This document shows, one piece after another, positions 45,859 through 54,953 of a stretch of 64,000 bases of DNA. The notes under the pieces were generated by a model. It was given only the letters and a program-made list of their open reading frames with translations, did no database searches and was not told where the DNA came from. Each line of letters opens with the position of its first letter. Position 1 is the stretch's first letter. The position numbers were made by a program, and so were the translations under genes. The stretch is from positions 59,268 through 123,267 of the forward strand of contig DIEX01000013.1 of the NCBI GenBank assembly GCA_002418835.1, given 5' to 3'. The DNA is from Spirochaetia bacterium UBA5763. Lineage in GTDB: Bacteria > Spirochaetota > UBA4802 > UBA5550.

Positions 45859-45931
45859 GTCCCCGTCGTCTAGGGGTCTAGGACATCGGGTTTTCATCCC
45901 GGTAACAGGGGTTCGAATCCCCTCGGGGATG
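45859..45931 (+). tRNA. tRNA-Glu (anticodon TTC)
   Basis: 73 bases with acceptor GTCCCCG/CGGGGAT (a G-T first pair), discriminator G, D arm GTCTAGGGGTCTAGGAC, anticodon loop TTTTCAT (anticodon TTC), and T arm AGGGGTTCGAATCCCCT. CCA is not encoded. Glu-tRNA is also the precursor for the C5 tetrapyrrole pathway whose genes lie next to it. Confidence 0.97.
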
Positions 45932-45940
45932 CATAGCAGA

Positions 45941-45970
45941 AAGGCCGCTCAGAATTGAGCGGCCTTTTTC
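45941..45970 (+). terminator. Strong terminator after tRNA-Glu
   Basis: AAGGCCGCTCA (45941-45951) pairs perfectly with TGAGCGGCCTT (45956-45966) around GAAT, followed by a T-run. It ends the tRNA unit in front of convergent hemL. Confidence 0.9.
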
Positions 45971-46009
45971 ATTTGAACAAAACAGGTTGTTACAACCACT
46001 TGTTACAGT

Positions 46010-47299
46010 TTACAAAATCTCCTCAAGTGATTCATATACAGCAGCAGCAGTTCTTTCAATATCCTCATCAGTATGTGCGTATGAGAAAAATCCCACTTCA
46101 TATCCTGAGGGGGAGAGATATATACCGCGCTTCAGCATAGCTCCATGAAAAGCAGCAAAAAGCTTCATGTCGGATTTCCGCACATCCTCAACTGTTGTAA
46201 TATTTTTATTACCTGTGAAATAGAAACAGAATATCGACTCAATATGACCAAACTGCACTTTGTCTTTATGCCGCTCAAGAGAGGGTTTTATCTTTTCAGC
46301 AAATTTTTCACATTTCTTTCTCAGGAGTTCATGGAAACCGTGGGCTTCAATTTTTTTAAGGGATGCAATGCCCGCAGCCATTGCCAGAGGATTCCCGGCA
46401 AGAGTCCCTGCCTGGTACACAGGGCCCTCAGGAGCCACTTTGGCCATGATATCCTTTCTTCCGCCGTATGCGCCTACCGGGAGCCCTCCGCCGATAATTT
46501 TGCCCAGAGTTGTAAGATCAGGTTCCACTCCGTAATACTCCTGAGCGCCCCCTTTAGCCAGCCTGAAGCCTGTTATAACCTCATCAAATATCAGAAGTAC
46601 ACCATGCTCTGTACAGAGTTCTCTCACCTTTTTCAGATAATCTTTTGCAGGGAGAATAAGTCCGTAGTTACAGGGCACCGGTTCAAGAATAAGCGCTGCA
46701 ATATTTTTACCTTCTTTTTTAAGAAGAGAATCCAGCGCATCAATATCATTGTACGGAACAACAAGGGTATCCTTTGCGTTTCCTTCTGTCACACCTGCTG
46801 AATCAGGTGTTCCGAATGTCGCAAGGCCTGAGCCGGCCGCAACCAGCAGAAAATCCGCATGGCCGTGATAACATCCATCCAGCTTTACAATCTTCTCACG
46901 GCATGTAAAACCTCTTGCAAGCCTTATTGCACTCATTGTAGCTTCAGTGCCTGAGCATACAAAACGCACTTTCTCCATTGATGTAACCATGGAGAGAACC
47001 ATCTCCGCGAGCTCCACTTCGTATCTGTGGGGAGTTCCAAAGCTGGTCCCGTGAAGTGCTGTTTCCCTTACAGCTTCAACAACATCAGCATCCGCATGAC
47101 CAAGGATCATAGGGCCCCATGACATACAGTAATCAATGTATCTGTTATTGTCCTCATCAGTGATGATGCTCCCTTTCCCCTCTTTCAGGAAGAGAGGAGT
47201 TCCGCCAACTGATTTAAATGCCCTTACAGGTGAATCCACGCCACCCGGAAGAAGGTTCACTGCGCGTTTATATAGTTCTTTAGATTTAGCTATTGTCAT
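46010..47299 (-). CDS. hemL: Glutamate-1-semialdehyde 2,1-aminomutase
   Basis: A 429-residue PLP enzyme converting glutamate-1-semialdehyde to 5-aminolevulinate. Family segments: LLPGGVDSPVRAFKSVGGTP, CSGTEATMSAIRLARG, GCYHGHADFLL, LIFDEVITGFRLAKGGAQ and LGKIIGGGLPVGAYGG, which contains the PLP-binding Lys. GGAG lies seven bases before the ATG. It is the last gene of the hem run, separated from hemB by 136 bases, so it may have its own promoter. It shows use of the C5 (glutamyl-tRNA) route rather than ALA synthase. Confidence 0.97.
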   Translation of the reverse strand: MTIAKSKELYKRAVNLLPGGVDSPVRAFKSVGGTPLFLKEGKGSIITDEDNNRYIDYCMSWGPMILGHADADVVEAVRETALHGTSFGTPHRYEVELAEMVLSMVTSMEKVRFVCSGTEATMSAIRLARGFTCREKIVKLDGCYHGHADFLLVAAGSGLATFGTPDSAGVTEGNAKDTLVVPYNDIDALDSLLKKEGKNIAALILEPVPCNYGLILPAKDYLKKVRELCTEHGVLLIFDEVITGFRLAKGGAQEYYGVEPDLTTLGKIIGGGLPVGAYGGRKDIMAKVAPEGPVYQAGTLAGNPLAMAAGIASLKKIEAHGFHELLRKKCEKFAEKIKPSLERHKDKVQFGHIESIFCFYFTGNKNITTVEDVRKSDMKLFAAFHGAMLKRGIYLSPSGYEVGFFSYAHTDEDIERTAAAVYESLEEIL

Positions 47300-47435
47300 T
47301 TACTTGCTCCGTTTTATATTTAATTGACTATCCCGACCCCGGAGGGGGCAAAGATTAACATTACTTCAAGGGCCTCGTGAGTAGTTCGAGAAGTACCCTC
47401 AGAGTAAACCTGGTAGGCTTTAAAGGGAAATTTTT

Positions 47436-48404
47436 TTAAAACCATTTATTTTTAAGAATATCCCTTGCATGGTACGTAATCACCATATCACAACCTGCCC
47501 GGAAGAAAGATGTCATTATCTCAGTTACAATTCTCTGTTCGTCTATGTATCCCTTTTCTGCCGCAGCTTTCACCATTGAGTACTCGCCGCTGACGTTGTA
47601 TGCACAAACAGGTACTGATGATATCTCTGCTGCACGGCGGATAATATCCATATAGGAAAGAGCGGGCTTTACCATAATTATATCAGCGCCTTCTTCAATA
47701 TCCAGCATAATCTCTCTCTCCGCTTCGCGGGCGTTGCGGACATCCATCTGGTAGCTCCGCCTGTCGCCGAACTGCGGTGCACTACCCGCAGCTTCGCGGA
47801 ATGGGCCATAAAAAGCAGAGCAATACTTCGCAGAATAAGCCATAATGGAAGTGTGGGAATACCCGTTGCTGTCCAGCATCTCCCTTATGGCGTCAACACG
47901 CCCGTCCATCATATCAGATGGGGCGACTATGTCCGCTCCTGCCTCGGCATGACTGAGCGCTGTACGTGCGAGCAGAACAAGTGTTGGATCATTTAATATT
48001 TCCCCGTGATCAACAATTCCGCAATGCCCGTGGTCAGTGAATTCGCAGAGGCAGACATCTGTTGTTATCAGAACAGAATCTTTGAACTCCTTCTTTATTC
48101 TGCGCACAGCCTTCTGAACAACTCCGTTTTCCGAATAGGCGCCTGATCCCGTATGATCTTTATCATCAGGTATCCCGAAGAGTATAATTGACTTTACCCC
48201 GAGGTTCAGGTCGGATTCAATATCACGCAGAAGATTATCCATAGTGACACGGTCAATTCCAGGCATGGAGGATATCGATTCACGAATGTTTACCCCTTCG
48301 CGCACAAAATGCGGCATGATGAGTTTTGACGCATCAGGTTTTGATTCTGCTGCGAGATCTCTTATAAGTTGTGATGCCCTTAATCTTCTCGGTCTCTGAA
48401 TCAT
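47436..48404 (-). CDS. hemB: Porphobilinogen synthase (ALA dehydratase)
   Basis: A 322-residue enzyme condensing two 5-aminolevulinate molecules to porphobilinogen. The cysteine-rich metal site DVCLCEFTDHGHCGIV indicates the zinc-dependent type. The Schiff-base Lys lies in IMVKPALSYMDII, and the other Lys in the MAYSAKYCSAFYGPFREAAG region. The start has GTAGGAG eight bases upstream. It follows cobA-hemD by nine bases, in the same transcript. Confidence 0.97.
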   Translation of the reverse strand: MIQRPRRLRASQLIRDLAAESKPDASKLIMPHFVREGVNIRESISSMPGIDRVTMDNLLRDIESDLNLGVKSIILFGIPDDKDHTGSGAYSENGVVQKAVRRIKKEFKDSVLITTDVCLCEFTDHGHCGIVDHGEILNDPTLVLLARTALSHAEAGADIVAPSDMMDGRVDAIREMLDSNGYSHTSIMAYSAKYCSAFYGPFREAAGSAPQFGDRRSYQMDVRNAREAEREIMLDIEEGADIIMVKPALSYMDIIRRAAEISSVPVCAYNVSGEYSMVKAAAEKGYIDEQRIVTEIMTSFFRAGCDMVITYHARDILKNKWF

Positions 48405-48413
48405 GTTTTTCTC

Positions 48414-49904
48414 CTACGAATAATAGTTCAGCAGCGCCTTTACAAGTCCGTCTATTGTGTACTCCTCCGCTGTCACTGCAGGAGTGTATCCTTTTTCAAC
48501 AAGTGTCTCTGTGGTTATCGGGCCGATGCTCGCAAGGAATGCGCTGCTTTCAGATATAATATCAAAAAAGTTTGTCACTGTTGATGAACTTGTAAATGTT
48601 ACAATGTCCGCTCTCTTCACTTCTTCAATAAGCTTTTCATCAATTGAAGAGGGCTTTTCGGCACTGTATATGTGAATTCTGTCAACATGTGCGCCAAGCT
48701 CCATGAGCCCCTCTGTAAGAGTCATACGCGCGTCTGAAGAGCATGGTATAAGCACCCGTTTACCTTTCATTTCGTGCTTTGCCATCTCCTCAAGGAGAGA
48801 TTCAGCCACAAATTTTTCAGGCACAAGATCAGGTATAATGCCATACTGCTTCAGCTCCTCGCCTGAAGCTTTTCCTATAACTGCAACTCTTATATTTCCA
48901 AGGGATCTGACATCCTTCCCGTAACCGTAAAGTTCATCAAAAAAAATATTAACAGCATTCTGTGATGTAAATACAATCCAGTTATAATCTTTGAGCATTC
49001 CAAAACTCTTATGAAGCCCGGACATGTCTCTCTCTTTTTTAATCTCGATTACGGGGAACTCAATAACCCTTGCACCCATTGCCACAAGCTTCCCTGTCAG
49101 CTTTGATGCCTGCTCTCTTGTTCGCGTTACAACAATCTTTTTACCGAATAACGGCTGATTGTCGAACCACCGGAGTTTATCACGCAGGGATACAACCCCA
49201 CCCATAATTATTATTGCAGGGGGCTTAAGATTCGCCTTCTCCACCTCCTCCGCAATTTGCGAGAGAGGAGCTGTTACAACTCTTTGTTCAGGCCTTGTGC
49301 CCCAGGTTACTATTCCCACAGGGATATCCGCCGGAAAATTTCTTTCATTTACAAGTTTTTCTCTTATATGAGAGAGATTTTTCATCCCCATGAGAAACGC
49401 AAATGTTTTCTCCGGGTCATATTCAGGGAAGTTTACATCCTCTGCGTCATCAGCATCAGAGCGTCTGTGGCCGCTTACTACCTCAAAGGCATTGGAGAAA
49501 TCCCTGTGTGTAAGGGGAATCCCCGCATATGCGGGAGCTGAATAAAATGATGATATACCCGGAATTACAGCAAAAGGGATCCCGGCCTCCACAAGTTCCT
49601 CAGCCTCCTCGCCTCCCCGTCCGAAGATGAACGGATCTCCCCCTTTAAGGCGGACAATTGTTTTACCCTCACGGGCCTTCTGCACAATAAGACTGTTTAT
49701 TTCATCCTGCTTCAACGTGTGGGCACTCCCCTGCTTCCCTACATATATCAGTTCACATGTGAAGCCGGAGAGAAGGCTCTTCTCTGCGAGGTAATCGTAT
49801 ATAACGCAGTCCGCTTCACGGAGCACCCTCATCCCCTTCACAGATATAAGTTCAGGGTCACCGGGTCCGGCTCCAACTAAATAAACGAATCCTTTATTAT
49901 TCAT
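48414..49904 (-). CDS. cobA-hemD: Uroporphyrinogen-III C-methyltransferase/synthase fusion (CobA-HemD)
   Basis: A 496-residue fusion. Residues about 1-250 are SAM-dependent uroporphyrinogen-III methyltransferase: YLVGAGPGDPELISVKG, VRLKGGDPFIFGRGGEEAEE and GIPLTHRDFSNAFEVVSGH. Residues about 252-496 are uroporphyrinogen-III synthase: KKIVVTRTREQASKLT, WIVFTSQNAVNIFF and TFTSSSTVTNFF. It closes hydroxymethylbilane to uroporphyrinogen III and can methylate it to precorrin-2, feeding siroheme or B12. Its start overlaps the hemC end by four bases. Confidence 0.95.
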   Translation of the reverse strand: MNNKGFVYLVGAGPGDPELISVKGMRVLREADCVIYDYLAEKSLLSGFTCELIYVGKQGSAHTLKQDEINSLIVQKAREGKTIVRLKGGDPFIFGRGGEEAEELVEAGIPFAVIPGISSFYSAPAYAGIPLTHRDFSNAFEVVSGHRRSDADDAEDVNFPEYDPEKTFAFLMGMKNLSHIREKLVNERNFPADIPVGIVTWGTRPEQRVVTAPLSQIAEEVEKANLKPPAIIIMGGVVSLRDKLRWFDNQPLFGKKIVVTRTREQASKLTGKLVAMGARVIEFPVIEIKKERDMSGLHKSFGMLKDYNWIVFTSQNAVNIFFDELYGYGKDVRSLGNIRVAVIGKASGEELKQYGIIPDLVPEKFVAESLLEEMAKHEMKGKRVLIPCSSDARMTLTEGLMELGAHVDRIHIYSAEKPSSIDEKLIEEVKRADIVTFTSSSTVTNFFDIISESSAFLASIGPITTETLVEKGYTPAVTAEEYTIDGLVKALLNYYS

Positions 49905-50806
49905 ATATATTTATCAGCCCCTTTTGATTTTATTAAACGGGCAAGCTCAGCACCCACTGCCTCGGGCTCAGTCCCTGTTGCAAATTCACGCGCGGCAAAT
50001 TTCCCATCCGGAGAGGCAATAACTCCTCTCAGGATAATCTCCTCTCCATCAAGCTCCGCAAGTGCGCCAAGGGGCACATGACAGCCGCCGCCGAAATGTC
50101 TAAGAAACGAACGCTCCGCTGAGACAATTCTTTCTGTCACGGGATCAGTGAGTTTCTCCACAACAGAAGCTGTGTAATCATCATTAGCGCGAATCTGGAG
50201 ACCCAGGGCCCCCTGTGCCGGCGCAGGGAGGAAGATTCTCTCATCAAGCTGACGCACCGCGTATTCGGAAAGATCAAGAGAAATCCGGTCAGCTCCGGCC
50301 TTTGCCATTACAATTGCATCGTACTCACGCTCCTTCAGTTTTCGCAGCCTTGTGTTTACATTACCGCGAAGAGCTTCAATTTTCAGAGAGGGATCAATGA
50401 GCTTCAGTTGTGCCATTCTTCTCATTGAGCTTGTGCCAACAACAGAACCGCTTTTTATATCCAGTCCCCTGTTGTTCTCATAAACATCGGTGTGCATGAT
50501 CAGGAGATCGTGGTAATCGGCACGTTCAGGTATTGCAGCAAGCCTTAGGCCCGCCACATCCTCTGTCGGGAGATCCTTTAAGGAGTGAACTGCAAGATCT
50601 ATCCTGTTCTCAAGAAGGGCTTCCTCGATCTCCTTTGTAAAGAAGCCCTTCCCCTCCATTTTATTAAAAGAGACATTCTGTATCCTGTCACCTTCGGTTT
50701 TTATAATTACAAGTTCAGTAAACTCCTCCCCTATAAGCGCGGCAACGTGTTTCGCCTGCCACAGCGCAAGTTCGCTCCCCCTTGTTCCTATTCTTATTTT
50801 CTTCAT
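49901..50806 (-). CDS. hemC: Hydroxymethylbilane synthase (porphobilinogen deaminase)
   Basis: An enzyme of about 301 residues joining four porphobilinogens. Motifs: IRIGTRGSELALWQAKHVA, VHSLKDLPTE, IEALRGNVNTRLRKL and the dipyrromethane-carrying Cys in HFGGGCHVPLGA. The start at 50806 (MKKIRIGTRGSE) is chosen because homologues begin there; the frame is open to 50842, but the added residues are not conserved. It is the first gene of the hemC, cobA-hemD, hemB, hemL run. hemA, expected for the C5 pathway, is not in the window. Confidence 0.95.
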   Translation of the reverse strand: MKKIRIGTRGSELALWQAKHVAALIGEEFTELVIIKTEGDRIQNVSFNKMEGKGFFTKEIEEALLENRIDLAVHSLKDLPTEDVAGLRLAAIPERADYHDLLIMHTDVYENNRGLDIKSGSVVGTSSMRRMAQLKLIDPSLKIEALRGNVNTRLRKLKEREYDAIVMAKAGADRISLDLSEYAVRQLDERIFLPAPAQGALGLQIRANDDYTASVVEKLTDPVTERIVSAERSFLRHFGGGCHVPLGALAELDGEEIILRGVIASPDGKFAAREFATGTEPEAVGAELARLIKSKGADKYI

Positions 50807-51002
50807 CAGATTAAATTTCCAGCGGTTAAAATAATAAATCAATCAATGATATAATTCCTGAAGCCTTTGTGTCAATTGATTATTTAAAGGTTACCCCGAT
50901 GTTAATTTTACCTAAAAAATAAGTATACTGAACATATTTCTTGACTAATCATAGACCCCGGCCATTTATTATAATCATAATAAATATAGACAGGAGAGTT
51001 AT

Positions 51003-51992
51003 ATGAAAAAATTATCTATTATCCTTATAGTCCTGGCAATTGTTCTTTTCATGGCAGGGTGCAAGGGTGGCAAGTCTGATAAAATAACAATCGGCATATC
51101 TAAAATAGTGTCTCACCCGGCGCTTGATTCAGTTGAAAAAGGGATACAGGATCAGCTTAAAGATGAGGGTTACACAAACATAACCTTTGACCTTCAGAAT
51201 GCCAATGGGGAGATTTCCACTGCCGCATCTATAGCGCAGAAATTCAAGGCTGATAAAGTTGATTTTGCAGTTGGGATAGCGACTCCTACAGCTCAGGCGC
51301 TTACTAATACAATTAAGGATGGAGTTGTAATCTATTCTGCTGTCACTGATCCTGTTGACGCGGGTCTTGTGAAGTCCTTAACAGCCGGTGAAAAGAATAT
51401 TGCAGGTGTATCTGATATGACTCCGGTGAAAGATCAGATTGCATTCCTGAAAAAACTTAAAGATGTGAAAAGACTTGGACACATATACGCAAGCCATGAG
51501 GCAAACGCGGTAACACTTGCAAAAACAGCAAAAAAAGCATGCCAGGAACTTGGAGTTGAATTTGTTGAATCAACAGTTACAAATTCATCTGAAGTAAAAC
51601 AGGCTGCCCAGTCAATTGCAGGGAGAGTTGACGCTTTCTACCTCAGCACAGATAATACAGTAATTTCTGCTCTTTCTGCTGTTGCTGACGTTGCTAAAAC
51701 CAATAAACTCCCGATCATGTCAGCAGACCCCAGCTCAGCAGAAAAATATGAAGTATTCGCGGCATGGGGATTTGATTACTACAAAATGGGGAAGGCCACA
51801 GGCAAACTAATCGGAAGAATTCTTAAAGGTGAAAAGCCGGAATCAATCCCGACAATTTTCATGACAGACCCTTCAGATGTCGACCTCCTTATAAATCTCG
51901 ATGTTGCAAAGACTCTTGGAATTACAGTGCCTGATGATATGGTCAAAAAAGCAAGCCGTGTTGTTAAAGACGGAAAAATGACCAAAAAATAA
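51003..51992 (+). CDS. ABC transporter substrate-binding lipoprotein (TrpX/ABC_sub_bind type)
   Basis: A 329-residue lipoprotein (lipobox MAGC, Cys20). Family features: ITIGISKIVSHPALDSVEKG, ANGEISTAASIAQKF, ATPTAQALTN, YSAVTDPVDAGL and NIAGVSDMTPV. Relatives bind tryptophan or other amino acids and usually sit with a permease and an ATPase. Neither is next to this gene; a J-domain gene follows. The ligand is therefore unassigned. CAGGAGAG lies just upstream of the ATG. Confidence 0.9.
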   Translation: MKKLSIILIVLAIVLFMAGCKGGKSDKITIGISKIVSHPALDSVEKGIQDQLKDEGYTNITFDLQNANGEISTAASIAQKFKADKVDFAVGIATPTAQALTNTIKDGVVIYSAVTDPVDAGLVKSLTAGEKNIAGVSDMTPVKDQIAFLKKLKDVKRLGHIYASHEANAVTLAKTAKKACQELGVEFVESTVTNSSEVKQAAQSIAGRVDAFYLSTDNTVISALSAVADVAKTNKLPIMSADPSSAEKYEVFAAWGFDYYKMGKATGKLIGRILKGEKPESIPTIFMTDPSDVDLLINLDVAKTLGITVPDDMVKKASRVVKDGKMTKK

Positions 51993-52019
51993 ATTTTCTC
52001 CCAATCCGCCCTTTGTACA

Positions 52020-52100
52020 CCTTCCCCATAAAAAACGGGGAAGGGTAAAAACGAAAAAAATACCTCACAACAATTCTCCCCCATCTTTTACGGGGGAGAT
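52020..52100. repeat. Twin hairpins, REP-like, after the ABC binding-protein gene
   Basis: First stem: CCTTCCCC (52020-52027) with GGGGAAGG (52037-52044). Second stem: TCTCCCCC (52075-52082) with GGGGGAGA (52092-52099), continuing into GTAACGCAGTGGCAGAGAGG. The second stem nearly repeats that at 32462-32487. One of them may terminate the upstream gene, but the sequence similarity suggests a dispersed element. Confidence 0.5.
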
Positions 52101-52188
52101 GTAACGCAGTGGCAGAGAGGGCAAATTGTTATTGATTTTAACCGCACTTTTTTTAACATGAATCACTTTTATTACTACTGCGGAACAG

Positions 52189-53061
52189 ATGGATATAAAC
52201 AGGTGCTATAACATTCTGAGCGTGACACCCGGATCAACTGACGAGGATATTACCCGCTCCTTCAGGGCAATGGCCATGAAGTACCACCCTGACAAAAACC
52301 CTGATAAAAAAGAATGGGCCAATGAACAGATGACCATTCTTAATACCGCGTATTCCGCATTGATGAGCTACAGGTTTAAAGAAGCTGAAGCTGCCGTTGA
52401 ATATGAGGAGTATGAAAACCGCGAAAAAGCCGAATCTGCCGCAAAGGAAGCCGCGTTAAAGAAAGCAAGAGAGGACGAACTCCGGGGGCTCAGGGATGAA
52501 GAGAGGAGAGAATACCTTATCAACAGGTTTGTCCAGATCAGGGAATCAGCAAAAGACGCCATGTACAGATATTTCCAGTATTCACTGTATAACTTCCACA
52601 GAAGGGATGAATACAGCAACAGACGTATTTATGACCAGATGATCCTTACCCTCCGTAAAACATACCATAGTATGAAAAAACTTACAACGCTGACTGATGA
52701 CAGGGAGCTGCTTGATCATTTTAATGTATTCGGAAAACTGATATTCGATTTTTACCGGGCTTCTGAATGCGTGAACATAATCGACTCATATAATGACCGC
52801 TACGAAGTGGAAGCATACCGGCTCTACAGAAAAGGGGATGACTTTCTCCACAGAGGGCATAAGGAACTTTTCTTCGACAGGCACAACAGAGGATACATTG
52901 ACAGAAAAAGAATCGGCCCGGATATTATGGACGCGGAACAGTGCTTCAGACATGCATTAAGATTATACGCTGAATCATCCTGGGCTGTTGAATCACAGAT
53001 TAAACTTGATTACATCCAGTCCCTTAAATCTTACATTAATCTTTTCTTTACCGGGGAATAG
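52189..53061 (+). CDS. J-domain (DnaJ-like) protein
   Basis: A 290-residue protein with an N-terminal J domain (about 1-70): CYNILSVTPGSTDEDITRSF and MKYHPDKNPD, including the HPD motif that stimulates Hsp70 ATPase. A charged helical stretch follows (about 70-125, rich in Glu, Lys, Ala and Arg). The remaining part is helical and rich in Tyr and Arg, with no zinc finger or DnaJ C-terminal domain. It is therefore a class C co-chaperone with an unknown client. It has no close partner gene. Confidence 0.88.
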   Translation: MDINRCYNILSVTPGSTDEDITRSFRAMAMKYHPDKNPDKKEWANEQMTILNTAYSALMSYRFKEAEAAVEYEEYENREKAESAAKEAALKKAREDELRGLRDEERREYLINRFVQIRESAKDAMYRYFQYSLYNFHRRDEYSNRRIYDQMILTLRKTYHSMKKLTTLTDDRELLDHFNVFGKLIFDFYRASECVNIIDSYNDRYEVEAYRLYRKGDDFLHRGHKELFFDRHNRGYIDRKRIGPDIMDAEQCFRHALRLYAESSWAVESQIKLDYIQSLKSYINLFFTGE

Positions 53062-53173
53062 AATTGTTTTCAAACCGGCGTTTGCCGCACTAACGAAGTT
53101 TTGAGAGGCCTTTTTTAAAAGATTTGATTAAATAATAATTTACAACCGTTAATAAGTATAACAGTATAGCTCT

Positions 53174-53215
53174 GTCATTTCGAACCCTCATCAATTCTTC
53201 GGGTGAGAAATCTCT
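53174..53215. repeat. Partial REP-like palindrome
   Basis: The segment starts CTGTCATTTCGAACCC and ends GGGTGAGAAATCTC; ATTTCGAACCC and GGGTGAGAAAT form an imperfect stem. It resembles one end of the common 'TGTCATTTCGA...GAGAAATCT' elements. It lies upstream of alr. Confidence 0.35.
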
Positions 53216-53263
53216 TTTTTAAAATATTTGGTATATTCGAATTCATAAAAGTGGAGCACACCC

Positions 53264-54427
53264 TTGTATAACACAGACTCCCCTATCTACGCTGAAATTG
53301 ACCTTGCAGCTTTCAGACATAACCTCTCGGAAATCAGAAGAGTAACATCTCCGGATGCTGAAATTATGGGAGTGATTAAAGCAGACGCGTACGGTCACGG
53401 TGTGATTGACATCGCGAGGGAAGCATCAGCTGCCGGTGTACGCTTTTTTGCCGTAGCAAGAATGAACGAGGCTGCAGTTCTCCGGAATGCGGGGATTGAT
53501 TCGCCAATACTCCTCTTTGATGATTCGCGCAGTTATGGAGCGGAGAAGTATATCGATCTGGATATAAGGGCATCGGTTAACTCAATGGACGATGCGGAGT
53601 TCTTTTCAGCCTCGGCAGCAGAGTGCGGCAAAAACCTCAAGGTCCATGTCAAGATTGATACAGGTATGGGACGCCTTGGATTTCTCGCTGAGGGTCTCAC
53701 TTCCCACATCAGTGGAAATCCGCTTACGGAAAAAATAAAAAAAATTTCACAATTTCCGAACATTGAAATTGAAGGTATATACTCCCACTTCGCAAATGCT
53801 GACACAAAAGATAAAACCCATGCAAAGCAGCAGTTAACACTGTTTAAAAAACTCACAGATGAGCTGAATACTCTGCCAGGGAGAAAACCGATCCTGCATA
53901 TAGCGAACAGCGCTGCAATTATGGAGATACCTGAATCTCACTTTGACATGGTCCGTCCGGGAATAATCCTCTACGGCCTCTACCCCTCTGATGAAGTTGA
54001 CCGCAGCATTATGGACCTTAAACCTGTGATGTCGCTGAAATCTCATATAGTACACCTTAAAACTGTGGGCTCCGGTTTCAAGGTAAGCTATGGCAGTACA
54101 TATATTACCAAAAGTGATTCAGTAATTGCAACAGTTCCGGCAGGTTATGCTGACGGAATAAGCAGGCTTCTTTCATCCAACGGTTATATGCTTGTAAGAG
54201 GGAAACGCGCACCGATAATCGGACGCGTATGCATGGATCTTACAATGATAGATGTAACTGGTATTGATGGTGTTTCCATTCATGATGAAGTTGTCATTAT
54301 CGGCAAACAGGGTAATGAAGAAATATCCGCTGACGAACTTGCAGCACGAACAGGAACAATAAATTATGAAATAGTTACATCCCTGGCTCCCCGTGTACCG
54401 AAAAAGATGATAAATAGATCAGTTTAA
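53264..54427 (+). CDS. alr: Alanine racemase
   Basis: A 387-residue PLP enzyme making D-alanine for peptidoglycan. The PLP Lys is in MGVIKADAYGHGVID. The second catalytic residue, Tyr, is in KVSYGSTYI. VKIDTGMGRLGF and GRVCMDLTMIDVT are further family marks. The start is TTG at 53264, with GGAG nine bases upstream. Its stop overlaps the convergent ORF6N gene by four bases. Confidence 0.96.
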   Translation: MYNTDSPIYAEIDLAAFRHNLSEIRRVTSPDAEIMGVIKADAYGHGVIDIAREASAAGVRFFAVARMNEAAVLRNAGIDSPILLFDDSRSYGAEKYIDLDIRASVNSMDDAEFFSASAAECGKNLKVHVKIDTGMGRLGFLAEGLTSHISGNPLTEKIKKISQFPNIEIEGIYSHFANADTKDKTHAKQQLTLFKKLTDELNTLPGRKPILHIANSAAIMEIPESHFDMVRPGIILYGLYPSDEVDRSIMDLKPVMSLKSHIVHLKTVGSGFKVSYGSTYITKSDSVIATVPAGYADGISRLLSSNGYMLVRGKRAPIIGRVCMDLTMIDVTGIDGVSIHDEVVIIGKQGNEEISADELAARTGTINYEIVTSLAPRVPKKMINRSV

Positions 54428-54936
54428 CTTCTCTTTTTTCTCTCAAAGCCTATCTTTCTTTTTGGTTTTAATTCATCAGTAATCAGTTCTTTAATAGCAT
54501 CGAACACTATTCTGAACTGAGCATCATATTTCTTTTCCATAGATTCAATTTTCTTTTTCAGTTCTTCATGGGTAGAAAGCATCTGACGCAATCTTGTAAA
54601 AGAACGCATTATCTGTATATTTACCTGCACTGCTTTTTCACTGCTCAGAACGCTTGAGAGCATTAAAATGCCATGTTCAGTAAATACATATGGTAAATAC
54701 CTCTGCCCGCCTCTGTTTGAGGTCACAATTTGTGACCTCAAACATTCAAACTCCTCTTTATCAAGCTGAAACATAAAATCCGGAGGGAAACGGTTAAGAT
54801 TTCTTTTTACAGCCTGGTTCAGAACCTTTGTTTCAACTCCATATAATTCAGCTAAATCGCTATCAAGCATGACTTTCACGCCTCTGATGAAGTATATTTT
54901 ATTCACAATGTTTTCTACGGGAATAATATCTGTCAT
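54424..54936 (-). CDS. ORF6N domain-containing protein
   Basis: A 170-residue protein with the ORF6N DNA-binding domain (about 8-95): NKIYFIRGVKVMLDSDLAEL, VLNQAVKRNLNRFPPDFMFQL and YLPYVFTEHGILMLS. A coiled coil follows (about 120-150), then a basic tail (KPKRKIGFERKKRS). ORF6N is common in phages and mobile elements but also occurs alone in chromosomes. GGAGA lies just upstream of the start. The gene is flush with alr and starts next to a 14-bp inverted repeat, which suggests an insertion or autoregulation. Confidence 0.9.
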   Translation of the reverse strand: MTDIIPVENIVNKIYFIRGVKVMLDSDLAELYGVETKVLNQAVKRNLNRFPPDFMFQLDKEEFECLRSQIVTSNRGGQRYLPYVFTEHGILMLSSVLSSEKAVQVNIQIMRSFTRLRQMLSTHEELKKKIESMEKKYDAQFRIVFDAIKELITDELKPKRKIGFERKKRS

Positions 54937-54953
54937 TAAATTCTCCTTTTCTA

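Noticed and set aside
45719..45958. A 79-codon frame covering both tRNA genes
   Set aside because: The bases are fully explained by two cloverleaf tRNAs.
47300..47435. Riboswitch or leader between hemB and hemL
   Set aside because: GC-rich segments are present but no known riboswitch core could be matched by eye.
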